64,000 nt of DNA from CAZJHX01 sp964545715 (GTDB lineage: Bacteria > Myxococcota_A > UBA9042 > GCA-2863065). Numbering within the stretch: the first letter of the stretch is position 1; every line of letters begins with the position of its first letter. Position numbers and translations under genes: made by a program. The DNA lies in contig CAZJHX010000009.1 in assembly GCA_964545715.1 (NCBI GenBank), positions 1 through 64,000 of the forward strand. The letters are read 5' to 3'. This document shows positions 1-10,583 of this stretch, one piece after another. Under the pieces are notes generated by a model. The model had not been told where the DNA came from and searched no databases. It saw only the letters and a list, made by a program, of their open reading frames with translations.

Positions 1-1
1 C

Positions 2-142
2 ATCGCCCTGGTGGCGGCCGGTGGCGCAACGGTGCTGGGCGGCGTGATCTGGTGGCTTGTGTCAGGTGACAGCGGGGCCGAGCCGGTCGTGCGCGTCGGG
101 TTTCAGCCGTCCGGTCTGATCACTGTCGAGGGCGGGTTTTGA
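2..142 (+). CDS. C-terminal end of an unknown single-pass membrane protein (partial)
   Basis: Open from the window edge to a TGA at 140-142. The 46 visible residues hold one hydrophobic segment (IALVAAGGATVLGGVIWWLV) and a short tail ending in VEGGF. A membrane segment followed by a short tail of this kind is common near the end of large membrane-anchored myxobacterial proteins, but the family cannot be named from this fragment. Its stop codon overlaps the TTG start of the next gene (TTGA), and a GAGGG ribosome-binding site for that gene lies inside it at 128-132, so the two are probably translationally coupled. Confidence 0.6.
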   Translation: MALVAAGGATVLGGVIWWLVSGDSGAEPVVRVGFQPSGLITVEGGF

Positions 143-3100
143 GCGGCGTTCGGCTGGTTGGGGGGCTGCTGATTGTGGGGTTGGCGGCGTCGGGCTGCTT
201 CTCTGAAGTTTTCACCGCGCGCGGACTATCCGTGCCAGACGGATTTGGACTGCACAGGTGATCGGAAGTGCCACCCCGAGCTGAAGGTCTGCGTGCCGGC
301 CGAGCAGGTCGAAGGAAAAACAGATGTAGCCCCGGATGTGGTGATCACGGATGTGCCGCAGATCGACGTGGTGGACGTGCCCGACCCGCCCGATACCAGT
401 GACACCGGCGACGACCCGGATGTGGAGGATGCCGCGGATGTCGTGGATGTCGACGACATCGACGTGACCGACGACGTGGCGACCGATACCGGTCCGGACA
501 CCTGGACCGACACGCCCGACGTCATCGAGGACGCCGGTCCGCCCGACGTTTTGACGCCCCAGGGCTGCGAGGTCGAGGCCGACTGCAACGACGACGAGCC
601 GCCGGACTGCCATCGCTGGACTTGTTTTGCGACCAAGGGCGAGTGCGTCTTGATCGCGCTGACCGACTGGGCGGCGTGCGGCGATCAGGAGGTGTGTGTC
701 GGGCCGTCTGCGTGTTTCGGGGGGCAGTGCAAGTCGCTCGGGGCCCCTCTGGTGTGTGACGACGGCAACGAGTGCACACAGGACGAATGCGTCCCGAAAT
801 CCGGCTGCAGCTTCAAGCCGATCACCGGCCAGCAGTGCGAGGACGGCGATCCGTGCACCATTGGCGATGACTGCGCCGCCGGCGCCTGTGTGGGTGCGGG
901 GACGTGCGGGTGCGCGACGGACTCGGAGTGTGAGGACGTGCAGGGCCAGGACAAGTGCGTGGGCTCGCTTAGCTGCGACGCCGAGGCCGGGCAGTGCGTG
1001 TTCAACCTGGCGGAGCCGTGCGTAGCGCCGGGGCCGTGCCACAGCGCGACCTGTGATCCACAAACCGGAGAATGCGCTGTCGAGGTGCTCGCCGACGGGA
1101 CGCAGTGCAGCGATGGGGATGCCTGCACGTTGGGCGATTATTGTCTCTCGGGGACGTGCCAGCATCTGGCGGCTGTGGACTGCGACGACAAGAACGAGTG
1201 CACCAAGGACAGCTGTTGCGGCGAGATCGGCTGTGACCTCTTCGGCTGCGTCAATGCGCCGCTGGGCGCCGGCGGCGACAATTATCCGTGTGACGACGGC
1301 GTCGCCTGCAATGGGCCGGACTATTGCGACGCCGGGCTGTGCATCAGCAACACGACCGCCGAGCCGGTGGGTGACTGCGATTGCGCGAGCGACGAGGACT
1401 GCGACACGGACGATATCGATCAGTGCGTCTCACAGCTGGAGTGCCTGGACGGGGCGTGTGTGTTGGTGCCCAAGCAGGTGCTGTGTCCCCCGGTTGCCGG
1501 CGGTCCATGCCTGATCAACGCCTGCGACCCGGGCACCGGGCTTTGCGATGTGGTGGCCCCTGTGACCGGAACGCCGTGTGACGACGGCGAGGCGTGCACC
1601 ATCGGCGACCAGTGCGAGGGCATGCTGCAGTGCGGGGGGACGCCGATCCAGTGTGCCGACGGCGATAAGTGCACCGGCCCGGCGACGTGCGAGGAGGGAG
1701 CGTGCAAGCCGGGCGCGCCGGTCAAATGTGACGACGGGATCACGTGCACGAACGATGGTTGCGACGGCGCGACTGGGTGCACGCACATCGGCGACGACAG
1801 CAAGTGCGGCGACGGCGATCCCTGCAAGGGCGTGTTTACCTGTGTCGTGGGCGGGGGCTGCCAGGGGGGCGATCCGGTGACCTGCGATGACGGCAACTCG
1901 TGCACCAACGACTCCTGCGTGGAAGGAGCAGGGTGCACATTCACGCCGGTCAGCGGGGGCTGCGACGACGGCAACGCGTGCACTGCAAACGACGCGTGCA
2001 CCGACGAAAAGACGTGCGTCGGGGATCCCGTCGATTGCGATGACGGCGATCCCTGCACGCAGGACTCGTGCGCTGTAGATACGGGGTGCGCCAGCGCCTG
2101 GACACCGGGGGAGTGTTATCGGTCCTGCGCTCAGGCGAACGCGGCCGGCGTCGGCTCCCAGATGGTGACGATCGACCCCGATGGTGCGGGCCCGGGCGCC
2201 GGCTTTGACGTCCAATGTGAGAACAGCAAAAACGGCGGCGGCTGGACCCTGGTCGTGGTGTCCAGCGACGACGGGGAGGACACCTGGACCTGGGCGGACC
2301 GTCACCTGTGGGGCAGCGAGGTTCCCGTGGGGGAGGCTGCGCTGCCGACGGAGGATCACAAGTCCGCCGCGGCGTATACGTTGCCGATGCGAGACGTGCT
2401 CTTTGTGCATGAGCCGTCGGGGAAGTGGGCGGCCTACCACGACGTCAGCACCACCTCGCAGACGCTGACCGAGCTGGTGCTGGAGCTCGGCGGCGAGAAG
2501 TCCTTGCCAACGTGTTGGGTTCAGGACACCGACGGCTTCCCGATGAGCGCGGGCAACCTCGAGGTGGGAAAGGACCTGTGCAGTACGACGCTGTTCTTTC
2601 ACGCGCAGGACCAGAATGGCGGCGTGTTGGGCTTTTGTCCCACCGGGTTCCTGCGAAATGACGCATGGGGGCCGGGCTGGAGTATCAAAACCACGAACGG
2701 ATGCCCGTTTGACGATCCGGCGGCAGGCGGCCTGGGGCCGGACTCGGGAACCGGCGAGTGGGAAAACGAGTCACCGGCCCGGGGGTTTGGCGGTGCTCTC
2801 GAGCTCAACGACGGGCTGCCGAACGAGGGGGCGAACCGGATCTCGATGTACGTGCGAGCGCCGCTGGGCTGCGAGGGCGCCAAGGACGGCGACCCATGCG
2901 ACGACGGCGACCCGTGCACCGAAAAGGACGCGTGTGATGAGGCGCTGGCCTGCGCGGGCGTGCCGCGGATCTGCAACGACGACGAGGTGTGCACGGACGA
3001 CGTCTGCGAGCTGGGCGAGTGCGTCTTCAAGCCGCTGGACTGCGCTGACGACGACGCCTGCACGCAAGACGTCTGCAAGCTCGGCGTCGGCTGCACGAGC

Positions 3101-6100
3101 CAGGGCTTCTTTGTGGCGCACTGGCCGATGGATGCGCTGGTGGACGGAGGGCTGCCCGACGCCTCCGGCAATGGCCTGACGCTGGCGGTGGCGGCGGCCG
3201 GCCCGGTCACCGGCAAAAACGACGACGCCATGAGCTTTGACGGTGAGGCGGCGACGCTGACCCTGGTCCAGGGAGCCGGCCTGCCGGTCGGCGCTGGACC
3301 CCGCTCCGTCGAGGCCTGGATCTACCCGGTAGGGGGCAACACCGACAACAACACCCAGAACATCGTGACGTACGGAAAGGCGGCGCCCGGCGCGGTGTTT
3401 ACGCTTGGGCGCAGCACCGGGGGATTGCTGCTCTTTGACGCGATCGGCGGCACGCTGACGGGGTCGACGCCGCTGCCGGAGAACGACTGGCACCACGTGG
3501 CGGTGACCTACGACGGCACGACGGTGCAGCTGTATGTGAACGGCAAGTTCGATGACGAGAAAGCGATCCCGCTGGCCACCGCGCTGCCCGAGCCGGGCGT
3601 GCCCGCGCTCTCGGTCGGTGGTCCGCTTGGGCCGGCCAGCGCATTCAACGGGCTGATCGACGACGTCGCCATCTACGACCGGCCGCTCGACCCGGACGAG
3701 ATCGCTGCGCATGTCACCGACGGATTGGGCTGTGTGCAGCTGCAGTGCGACGGCGAGGCCGACGGCGTCATGTGCGACGACGGGGACCCGTGCACCATCG
3801 CGGACACCTGCGATGGGGGGACGTGCACCGGCGGGGCTGTGGTGGCCGACTGCTGCACGACCAAGGCCATGTGTGACGACTTCAACGACTGCACGCTGGA
3901 CAAGTGCGAGGAGACCAACACGTGCACATGGTCGGCGGAGGCTGTGGACGCCTTCCCGTGTGACGACGGCCAGTTCTGCACGGCGGCCGATGCCTGCACC
4001 GCCGGCGTCTGTCAGGGGAGCCCGCTCGACTGCTCGTCTTTGGATGCACCGTGTCTGGTGGGGCTGTGTGATGAGACGGCGGATGCGTGCGTGGAGCAGT
4101 TCAAGCCGAACGACACCGCCTGCAGCGACGGTAATTTCTGCTCGCTGAACGACTTCTGCCAGGAGGGGGCGTGTGTGTCCAACGACTCTCCGAGCTGCTT
4201 CGCGCCCGAGTGTGAGTTGGGCGTTCCCGGCGCCTCGCCCTCAGCCGATTGCGCGGCCTGTGCGCTGGGGGCCGCGTGCACGGGGGTGGGGTGCGACGCG
4301 GCGTGCCACACGTGGGAGACGTCCGCGGGTCAGATGCCGGGCTGGGCCAAATGGTCCGGCGCCGCGCCCAGCTTTGAGCACGAGGTGATGACGCTGAACG
4401 CCAAGGAGGCTGGGCTGGTCGACTGGCGCGGCGAGTTTGAGCTGCTGGGCGACTTTACGGTGGAGGTAGTAGGCATCGCGACCTGGACCGGGACCGATCT
4501 GGACGCGGTGAAGGGGTGGTTGGGTCTCAGCTGGTGCGGAGCGCCGGTCCTCGACGAAACCAAACTGTTTGTGGGAGGGGCGCTGCACAACCAGGCGGAG
4601 ACCTGGGCTGTCTTTGACACAAACGCGCTGCTGGGCGCCCAGGACGATGCCAAGAAGCCGTTCCATGTGCGGTTCAGCCGGTCCGGGAACGACGTGGTGA
4701 TGCAGCGGCTCGTCGCCGGCAAGTGGGTTGTGCTGGACTCGTGGGAGCTGACCGATGACACGCCGGCGCTGGCGCTGCACGTCGGCCATCGCGATGCCAC
4801 TGCCGACGGTGACGGCTCCCTGATCATCAACCGGGTGACGCTTTGCGGGTGCGACAAGGACGGCTGCGGGCAGGGGCCTGAACCCGACTGCGATGACGGC
4901 ATCGTGTGCACCGTGGACAGCTATGATCCGGCCACTGGGTGCGAGCATGCCCTCAGCCCGGACCCGCTGGTCTGCAGCGACGGGGACCCTTGCACGTTTG
5001 ACCTGTGCCATACGGCGCTGCTTGGGTGCGTGCACCAGGCCGAGCTCGGGATCGCGTGCGGATCCGATGCGGAGTGCGACGACGGCGATGCGTGCACCGA
5101 CGAGGCCTGCTTCAACGGCACGTGCTTCCATAAACCCAAGGACTGCCAGGCCATCACGGGCGATCTCTGTCACGAGTACGTGTGCTCGGCGGGCAGCTGC
5201 GTGGTCGACGTGGAGGTCCAATGCGGCGATCAGGTGTGCGATCCCGGCCAGGGCTGCGTCGACTCGCTCTGCGACGTCGCGTGTGAGCAGGACGCGGACT
5301 GCGCCGGGGCGCTTTCGGTGTGCCGGCAGGGGTGCTGTGCGACGGGGCCAGCGGCGGAGATCTGCGACAACGAGTTGGATGACGACGCCGACGGCGAGAC
5401 CGATGAGGCTGCCTGCGTCCGCTTTGTGGACATCGACGCCGATGACGAAGGCGACGGCAAGACGTGGAAGACGGCCTTCAACACGCTGCCGGACGCGTCG
5501 ATGGCGTCCACGACAGGGAACGTGCTCTGGGTCGCTGAGGGAAAATACGTGCACATCGAGGGCACGGCGGGCGGTCGTGTGCTCACCGGCGTGCCGGGGG
5601 TTGACGTGTACGGCGGGTTTGCGGGCGGAGAGGTCGCCTTGCACCAGAGGCCGTGGCCGTTGGCGGAGACCGTATTGGACGGCGAGTACAAGGTAACCCA
5701 GGTCGCCGGGGCCGCGTCGGGCACCCGCCTGGACGGGCTGGTGCTCACCCATGCCAAGGGGCAGGACGGCATTGCGCTGGTCATGTCCGGGTCTGCGGGC
5801 ACGACCGTCGCTGACTGCATCTTTCGCGATAATGAGGGGCGCGCGGTGGCGTTGTCGGCGACACCGTCGGAGCAGCCTGTGCGCTTCGAGCGGTGCCTCT
5901 TTCATAAAAACGAGGATGGCGCCGTCGATGTCCAGGGCGACGGCGACGTGGAGTTCATCGACAGCACGTTTACGAACAACTCGCGCCCTAACGGAGGCGG
6001 GGCGGCGCTGTACCTGCGGACGACGACGGGCAAGCGCCTGGTGCGCCGCTGCGTGTTCTCGGGCAATGAAGCGACCCTGGCGTCGGGAGGCGCGATTCAG

Positions 6101-9100
6101 CACCAGGACGGCGATGTGACGGTGGACGGGTGCACATTTGACGGCAACACGGCCGGGCACGGACCGGGCGGGGCCATCCTGACGTCGGCTACGGGCGATT
6201 CGCTGCTGGTGACCGACTCGGTATTCACCGGTAACAGCGCCTCGACGTGGACCGGCGGTGCGATAGACGCGCAGGTCACGGCGGTAACGATCAAGGGCAG
6301 TCGATTCGTGAGCAACGGTACCGTGGGCGGCGGGGCCGGTGGTGCGATCAGCATCCATAACGGGGCCACGTTGTCGGTCGAGGACAGCCTGTTCAGCAGC
6401 AACGAGTCATGGCAGGGGGGCGCCATCCGGGTGGACAGCGGGTTCGACTTAGAGCTCACCGGCTCTACCGTGCGCTGCAACGGGGGCATGGGCGTGACCG
6501 TGAAGACGACGCCCACGTTGATCGAGGACTGCGACTTTTGGAAGAACCTGAGCGGCGCCGCGGACGTCACTCTGGGCAACAACGAAGGTACCGTGGAGCG
6601 CAGTCGCTTTGCGGGCAACTCGTCGCCGGGGTCCGGAGGCGGACTCTCGGTCAGCTGCGGCAGCGCGGGCAGCCTGGTGGTGAGAGACGTGGACTTCGTC
6701 AAAAACGAGGCCGGCTCCAAGGGCGGCGGGCTGAACGCCTATTGCCCGACCACGGTCGTCAACTCCACGTTTGACGGCAACAAGGCGCTGGACGGCCACG
6801 GCGGCGGTATGTACCTGTCCGGCGGCAGCTGGGCGTCCGTGGTTGTGGCGGCGAGCACGTTCCGCAACAACACGGCCATCAACGCGGGTGGGGACTCCAG
6901 TGGGGGCGCCGCCTTTCTGCACAGCGACGACGGCGTGAACGTCTTGAACCTGGTGGTTCACGGCAATGCGTCCGACGCGGTGGACCAGCTGGATCTGCAG
7001 GCGGGCGGGCTGCTTGGGGAGACTGTCTGCGAGCCGGCGGTGGACCCGTTTGAGATCGGCGCGCTTGGGCGCCTGTATCTGGATCCGACTGTCGAGTCCG
7101 GGTGCATCGACATCGGTGGCGGCGACACGTTGAAGAGCTATCTGGAGTGGCAGTCCATGACCACGAGCGCGAGCGGGGCGCTGGATGAGGGTGAGGCGGA
7201 CGCCGGGCGACACTATCGGGTCGTGGACTTTGATGAGGACGGCTTCTTGCCGGATGGGCCGGACGACGGCGGTGTGCAGGGCGATACAGCGTGCACGGGG
7301 GGGCAGGTCCAAAACTGCGAGGACAACTGCCCGGGGTTGGCCAACGCCGATCAGGCCGATCTGGACGGCGACGGTGTCGGTGACGTCTGCGACCCCGACA
7401 TCGACGGCGACGATGTGCCCAACGCCGACGACAGCTGCCCGCTGGAGCCCAATTGGGAGCAGGGTCCCAACGACGCGCTTGGCTCGTGTGACTGCACCGA
7501 CGATCTGTGGTGCACCCAGGATCTGTACGACCCGGAGATCGGGTGCGCCAACCCGCCGTTGGACGAGTGCGGCGACGGCGATCCGTGCACCGACGAGGCC
7601 TGCCACGCCCTGCTGGGCTGCGTGAACCTGGCGGAGCCCGGTCCGGACTGCAGTGAGGATGAGGATTGCGACGACGGGAACGCCTGCACGGACGACGCGT
7701 GCGTCGCGGCCGGCTGCGTATATCGGCCGCTCGACTGCCAGGCGCAGGAGCAGGACTACTGCCACGAGTACGTTTGCTCCGCCGGCAATTGCGTGGTCGG
7801 CCCGGTGGTGGCCTGTGACGATCAGGTGTGCGACCCGGCGGTGGGATGCGTGGATGCCCTGTGTACGCAGGAGTGCTCCGACGCCGAGGGTTGCACGGTC
7901 ACCGGCTCCGATGTCGCCGCCTGCCACGACGGCTGCTGCGTGGTTGGACCGCAGGCCCCGGACAACGTGCGTTACGTGCGGTGGGACGCGGAGGACGGCG
8001 GCGACGGGACCAGTTGGAAGCAGGCCTACAACACGGTCCAGGCCGCCATGGACGCGTCCGCCCACCAGGTGTGGATCGCCAAGGGGACTTACAAGGTGGT
8101 GTCCGGCCCGGTGTTGACGATGAAGCCGAGCCGGGCTGTTTATGGTGGGTTTGTCGGCAACGAAATCGCCCTGGTCCAGCGTCCGCGCCCGCTCCCGGAG
8201 ACGATCTTGGATGGCGATCAGAAGCCCGGGCCGGTGGTGAATGGCTCGCTTCTCGCCAAGCTGGACGGTCTGGTCATAACAGGCACCGGCAACATCTCGC
8301 CGGCGGTCAGCCTTGGCATCGACAGCGGCATCACGATGACCGACTGCATCATTCGCAACAACGCGGGACCCGGGCTGGCCTCGGATCCGTCCTCGGGGTC
8401 CAACACCTACAAGCGCTGTGTCTTCTCCAACAACAAGGTCGGCGCCGAGCTGCACCGCTACCAGCAGGTTATCGGATGCTCGTTCGTCGATAACTGGCGC
8501 GGGATGATCATGGACGTGTCCTCGGGGGGCTCGGTCACCCTGAGCCGCAACGTGTTCTCGGGCAACATCGGCGGGGGCGGCCTCCACCACGTCGGCGGCG
8601 CGCTGTCGGTCGAGGGCTGCACGTTTGAGAACAACAGTCGAGAGGGCGCGGGCGGGGCCATCCACAGCGCGCCGAACTCCGGCCAGAAGCTGTCCGTGAC
8701 CGACAGCATCTTTACGGGCAACACCAGCACCCTGGACGGTGGCGCGATCATGGCAGCGACGCTGGAGGTGACCGGCAGCCGCTTTGTGGACAACCACGCC
8801 ACCGGCAGCAGCAGCGATGGCGGCGCGCTGTGGGTGGCCAAAGGGCTGACGCTGACCGACAGCGTGTTCAGCAGCAACTCGGCCGATCATGGCGGCGCGG
8901 TCTACGCGACAGGCACCCAGTACGTTGAGCAGGTCTCAGTGCACGGCGCGACCTTCATGTGCAACGAGAGCGCGGGCAACGGCGGCGGACTCTATGTCAT
9001 CCCGCCGGAGGGTCCGCAGCCGTCTTCCAGCATCGAGGTCAGCGACCTGACGTTCTGGAAAAACGAGGCCGGCGACAAGGGCGGCGGCGCGTATCTCACG

Positions 9101-9898
9101 CTGGCCTCCGCCAACGGACACTTGAAGGACTCCCGCTTCGCAGACAACCACGCCAAGGACGTTGGTGGCGGGCTGTACGCGTACTGTCCCAACTATCGGC
9201 AGGTCGTGGTCCTGAGTACGGACTTTGCGCGCAACACGGCGGACAACGGCGGCGGCATGGGGTCAAGCTGCCGGGACCACGTGAACAACTGCGCCTTTGA
9301 CGCCAACAAGGCCAAAGCGGGCTCCGGCGGCGCGATCTTTCACAAGGCCACCTTCCTGGCCTCCGTCGTGGGCACCTCCTTCCGCGACAACACGGCGACC
9401 GCGTCCGGTGGCGCGGCCTATGTGGGGCTCACCACGGACGTCACGTTCAAGCAGGTGGCGCTGCACGGCAACTCGCAGACTACGGGCGAGGCGCTGGAGT
9501 ACGTCACCAGCAATGAGCAGGGCGCGATCTGCGAGCCCGACGGGGACCCGTTCGTCGATGGCCCGCACCACGAGCTCTTCCTGGATCCCACGCTGGACCC
9601 GGCAAACCTCTGCCTCGGCGCAGGCGGGGAGTCCTATGTCGGCGCTTGGACTACAAGCCCGGACGGCACCCCGGACGAGAAGCCAGCGGACGCCGGTCGC
9701 CACTACCCGATCGATCACGACGGCGATCTGATCCCCGAGGACGGCTCCGATCCCGGCCACACGTGGGGCGACGACTCGTGCGTGGGTGGCGCCGTTTTCC
9801 TGTGCGAGGACAACTGCCCGGGCATCTCCAACGCGGATCAGGCGGACGCGGACAAGGATGGGCTGGGCGACGTCTGCGATTCGACGCCGGGAACCTGA
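139..9898 (+). CDS. Giant multidomain surface lipoprotein/adhesin, apparent frameshift near the start
   Basis: Encodes about 3,250 residues. The start is TTG at 139 behind GAGGG, giving a lipoprotein signal with lipobox LAASGC (Cys codon at 196-198). The signal is in a different frame from the body: dropping one T from the TTTT at 209-212 joins them as CFSEVSPRADYPC. The order is then an Asp-rich linker, many DDGDPCT-type cysteine-rich repeats, a fibrinogen-C-like domain (nt 2118-2865), a LamG/concanavalin-like domain (3115-3720), a second lectin-like domain (4310-4860), a MopE-like DNELDDDADGETDE motif, and two right-handed beta-helix blocks (5430-7100 and 7970-9560) with GGAI and SxFxxN repeats. 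Each helix is followed by thrombospondin type-3 calcium repeats (NADQADLDGDGVGDVCD). It is probably an outer-surface adhesin or predation/attachment factor. The ligand is unknown. Confidence 0.85.
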
Positions 9899-10013
9899 CG
9901 CGGACCGACTCAGTCGATGAAACTTGCGCCTTTTCGCCGCTTTCCAGCGCCGCGCTTCGGTTTGGGCTTGGCCCGGGATCCGGCCGCCTTGGCGCGCGCC
10001 GGAGCGCGGACCG

Positions 10014-10583
10014 TTAGCATTGTGAATGTAATCGGGCCCTCGTGGCCGCCGGGGACGACCTTGACGAGCGTCCCATTGGACCCGACACGGCCCACCCGGC
10101 CAGGCCGATAACGACGCCCGCCGCAGCTGCGATGCCCAGCCGGCTACGCCTCTTTTTCGGGTCGCCGAAGGCGGCTGCGTGCGCCTCAGCGGCTCCGGGG
10201 CTCGCAGCAGAGGCCATCCCGTCCATGGTGACCACCGATTCTATGGCCGCAACCGCGCTGGGCTGCGTGGCGGCAAGTGTCGGCATGAAGCCCACACCGG
10301 AGTGATTTGGCTCGGCCTGCTGACCGACCGGCTCGGCCGGCGCCGGGAGAAGCCGCGGGTGCAGACCGATGCGAACCCGCTCGGCCGTTTCGGTACCCAA
10401 AAGCACGGTCTGCTCGCCTCGAACGCTCCAGAACACACAAAGCTCGTCTCCCGGTCGCGAGAGCATGAAGCCGCTCATGTCGACCAGGCCGCCGGTGTCT
10501 TGGCGCCCGACCTGAACGGTACCCGATTCATCCGCGGCGATGGGCGCCGGGGTCTCAGCGTGTCTGCAGCAAGCCAAGCGCAT
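10014..10583 (-). CDS. Hypothetical protein with a C-terminal membrane anchor, possibly frameshifted
   Basis: A 189-residue frame downstream of, and overlapping by 29 bp, the methyltransferase gene. Nothing recognisable is present in the first 140 residues (which include SGFMLSRPGDELCVFWSVRG). A basic stretch KKRRSR then precedes a hydrophobic helix (LGIAAAAGVVIGLAGWAV) near the C-terminus, so the bulk would be cytoplasmic. The frame ends shortly after the helix. A neighbouring frame continues to a stop at 9910 with a more protein-like tail (GPITFTMLTVRAP, then Lys/Arg-rich), so a base error near 10090-10105 is possible. The start (ATG at 10583) is chosen only because it is the first one compatible with the upstream gene. 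Function unknown. Confidence 0.4.
   Translation of the reverse strand: MRLACCRHAETPAPIAADESGTVQVGRQDTGGLVDMSGFMLSRPGDELCVFWSVRGEQTVLLGTETAERVRIGLHPRLLPAPAEPVGQQAEPNHSGVGFMPTLAATQPSAVAAIESVVTMDGMASAASPGAAEAHAAAFGDPKKRRSRLGIAAAAGVVIGLAGWAVSGPMGRSSRSSPAATRARLHSQC

Noticed and set aside
4241..6358. Long minus-strand open frames inside the giant adhesin
   Set aside because: They mirror the plus-strand repeats in GC-rich DNA, have no start signals or recognisable domains, and their Arg/His/Val-rich composition is typical of antisense frames.
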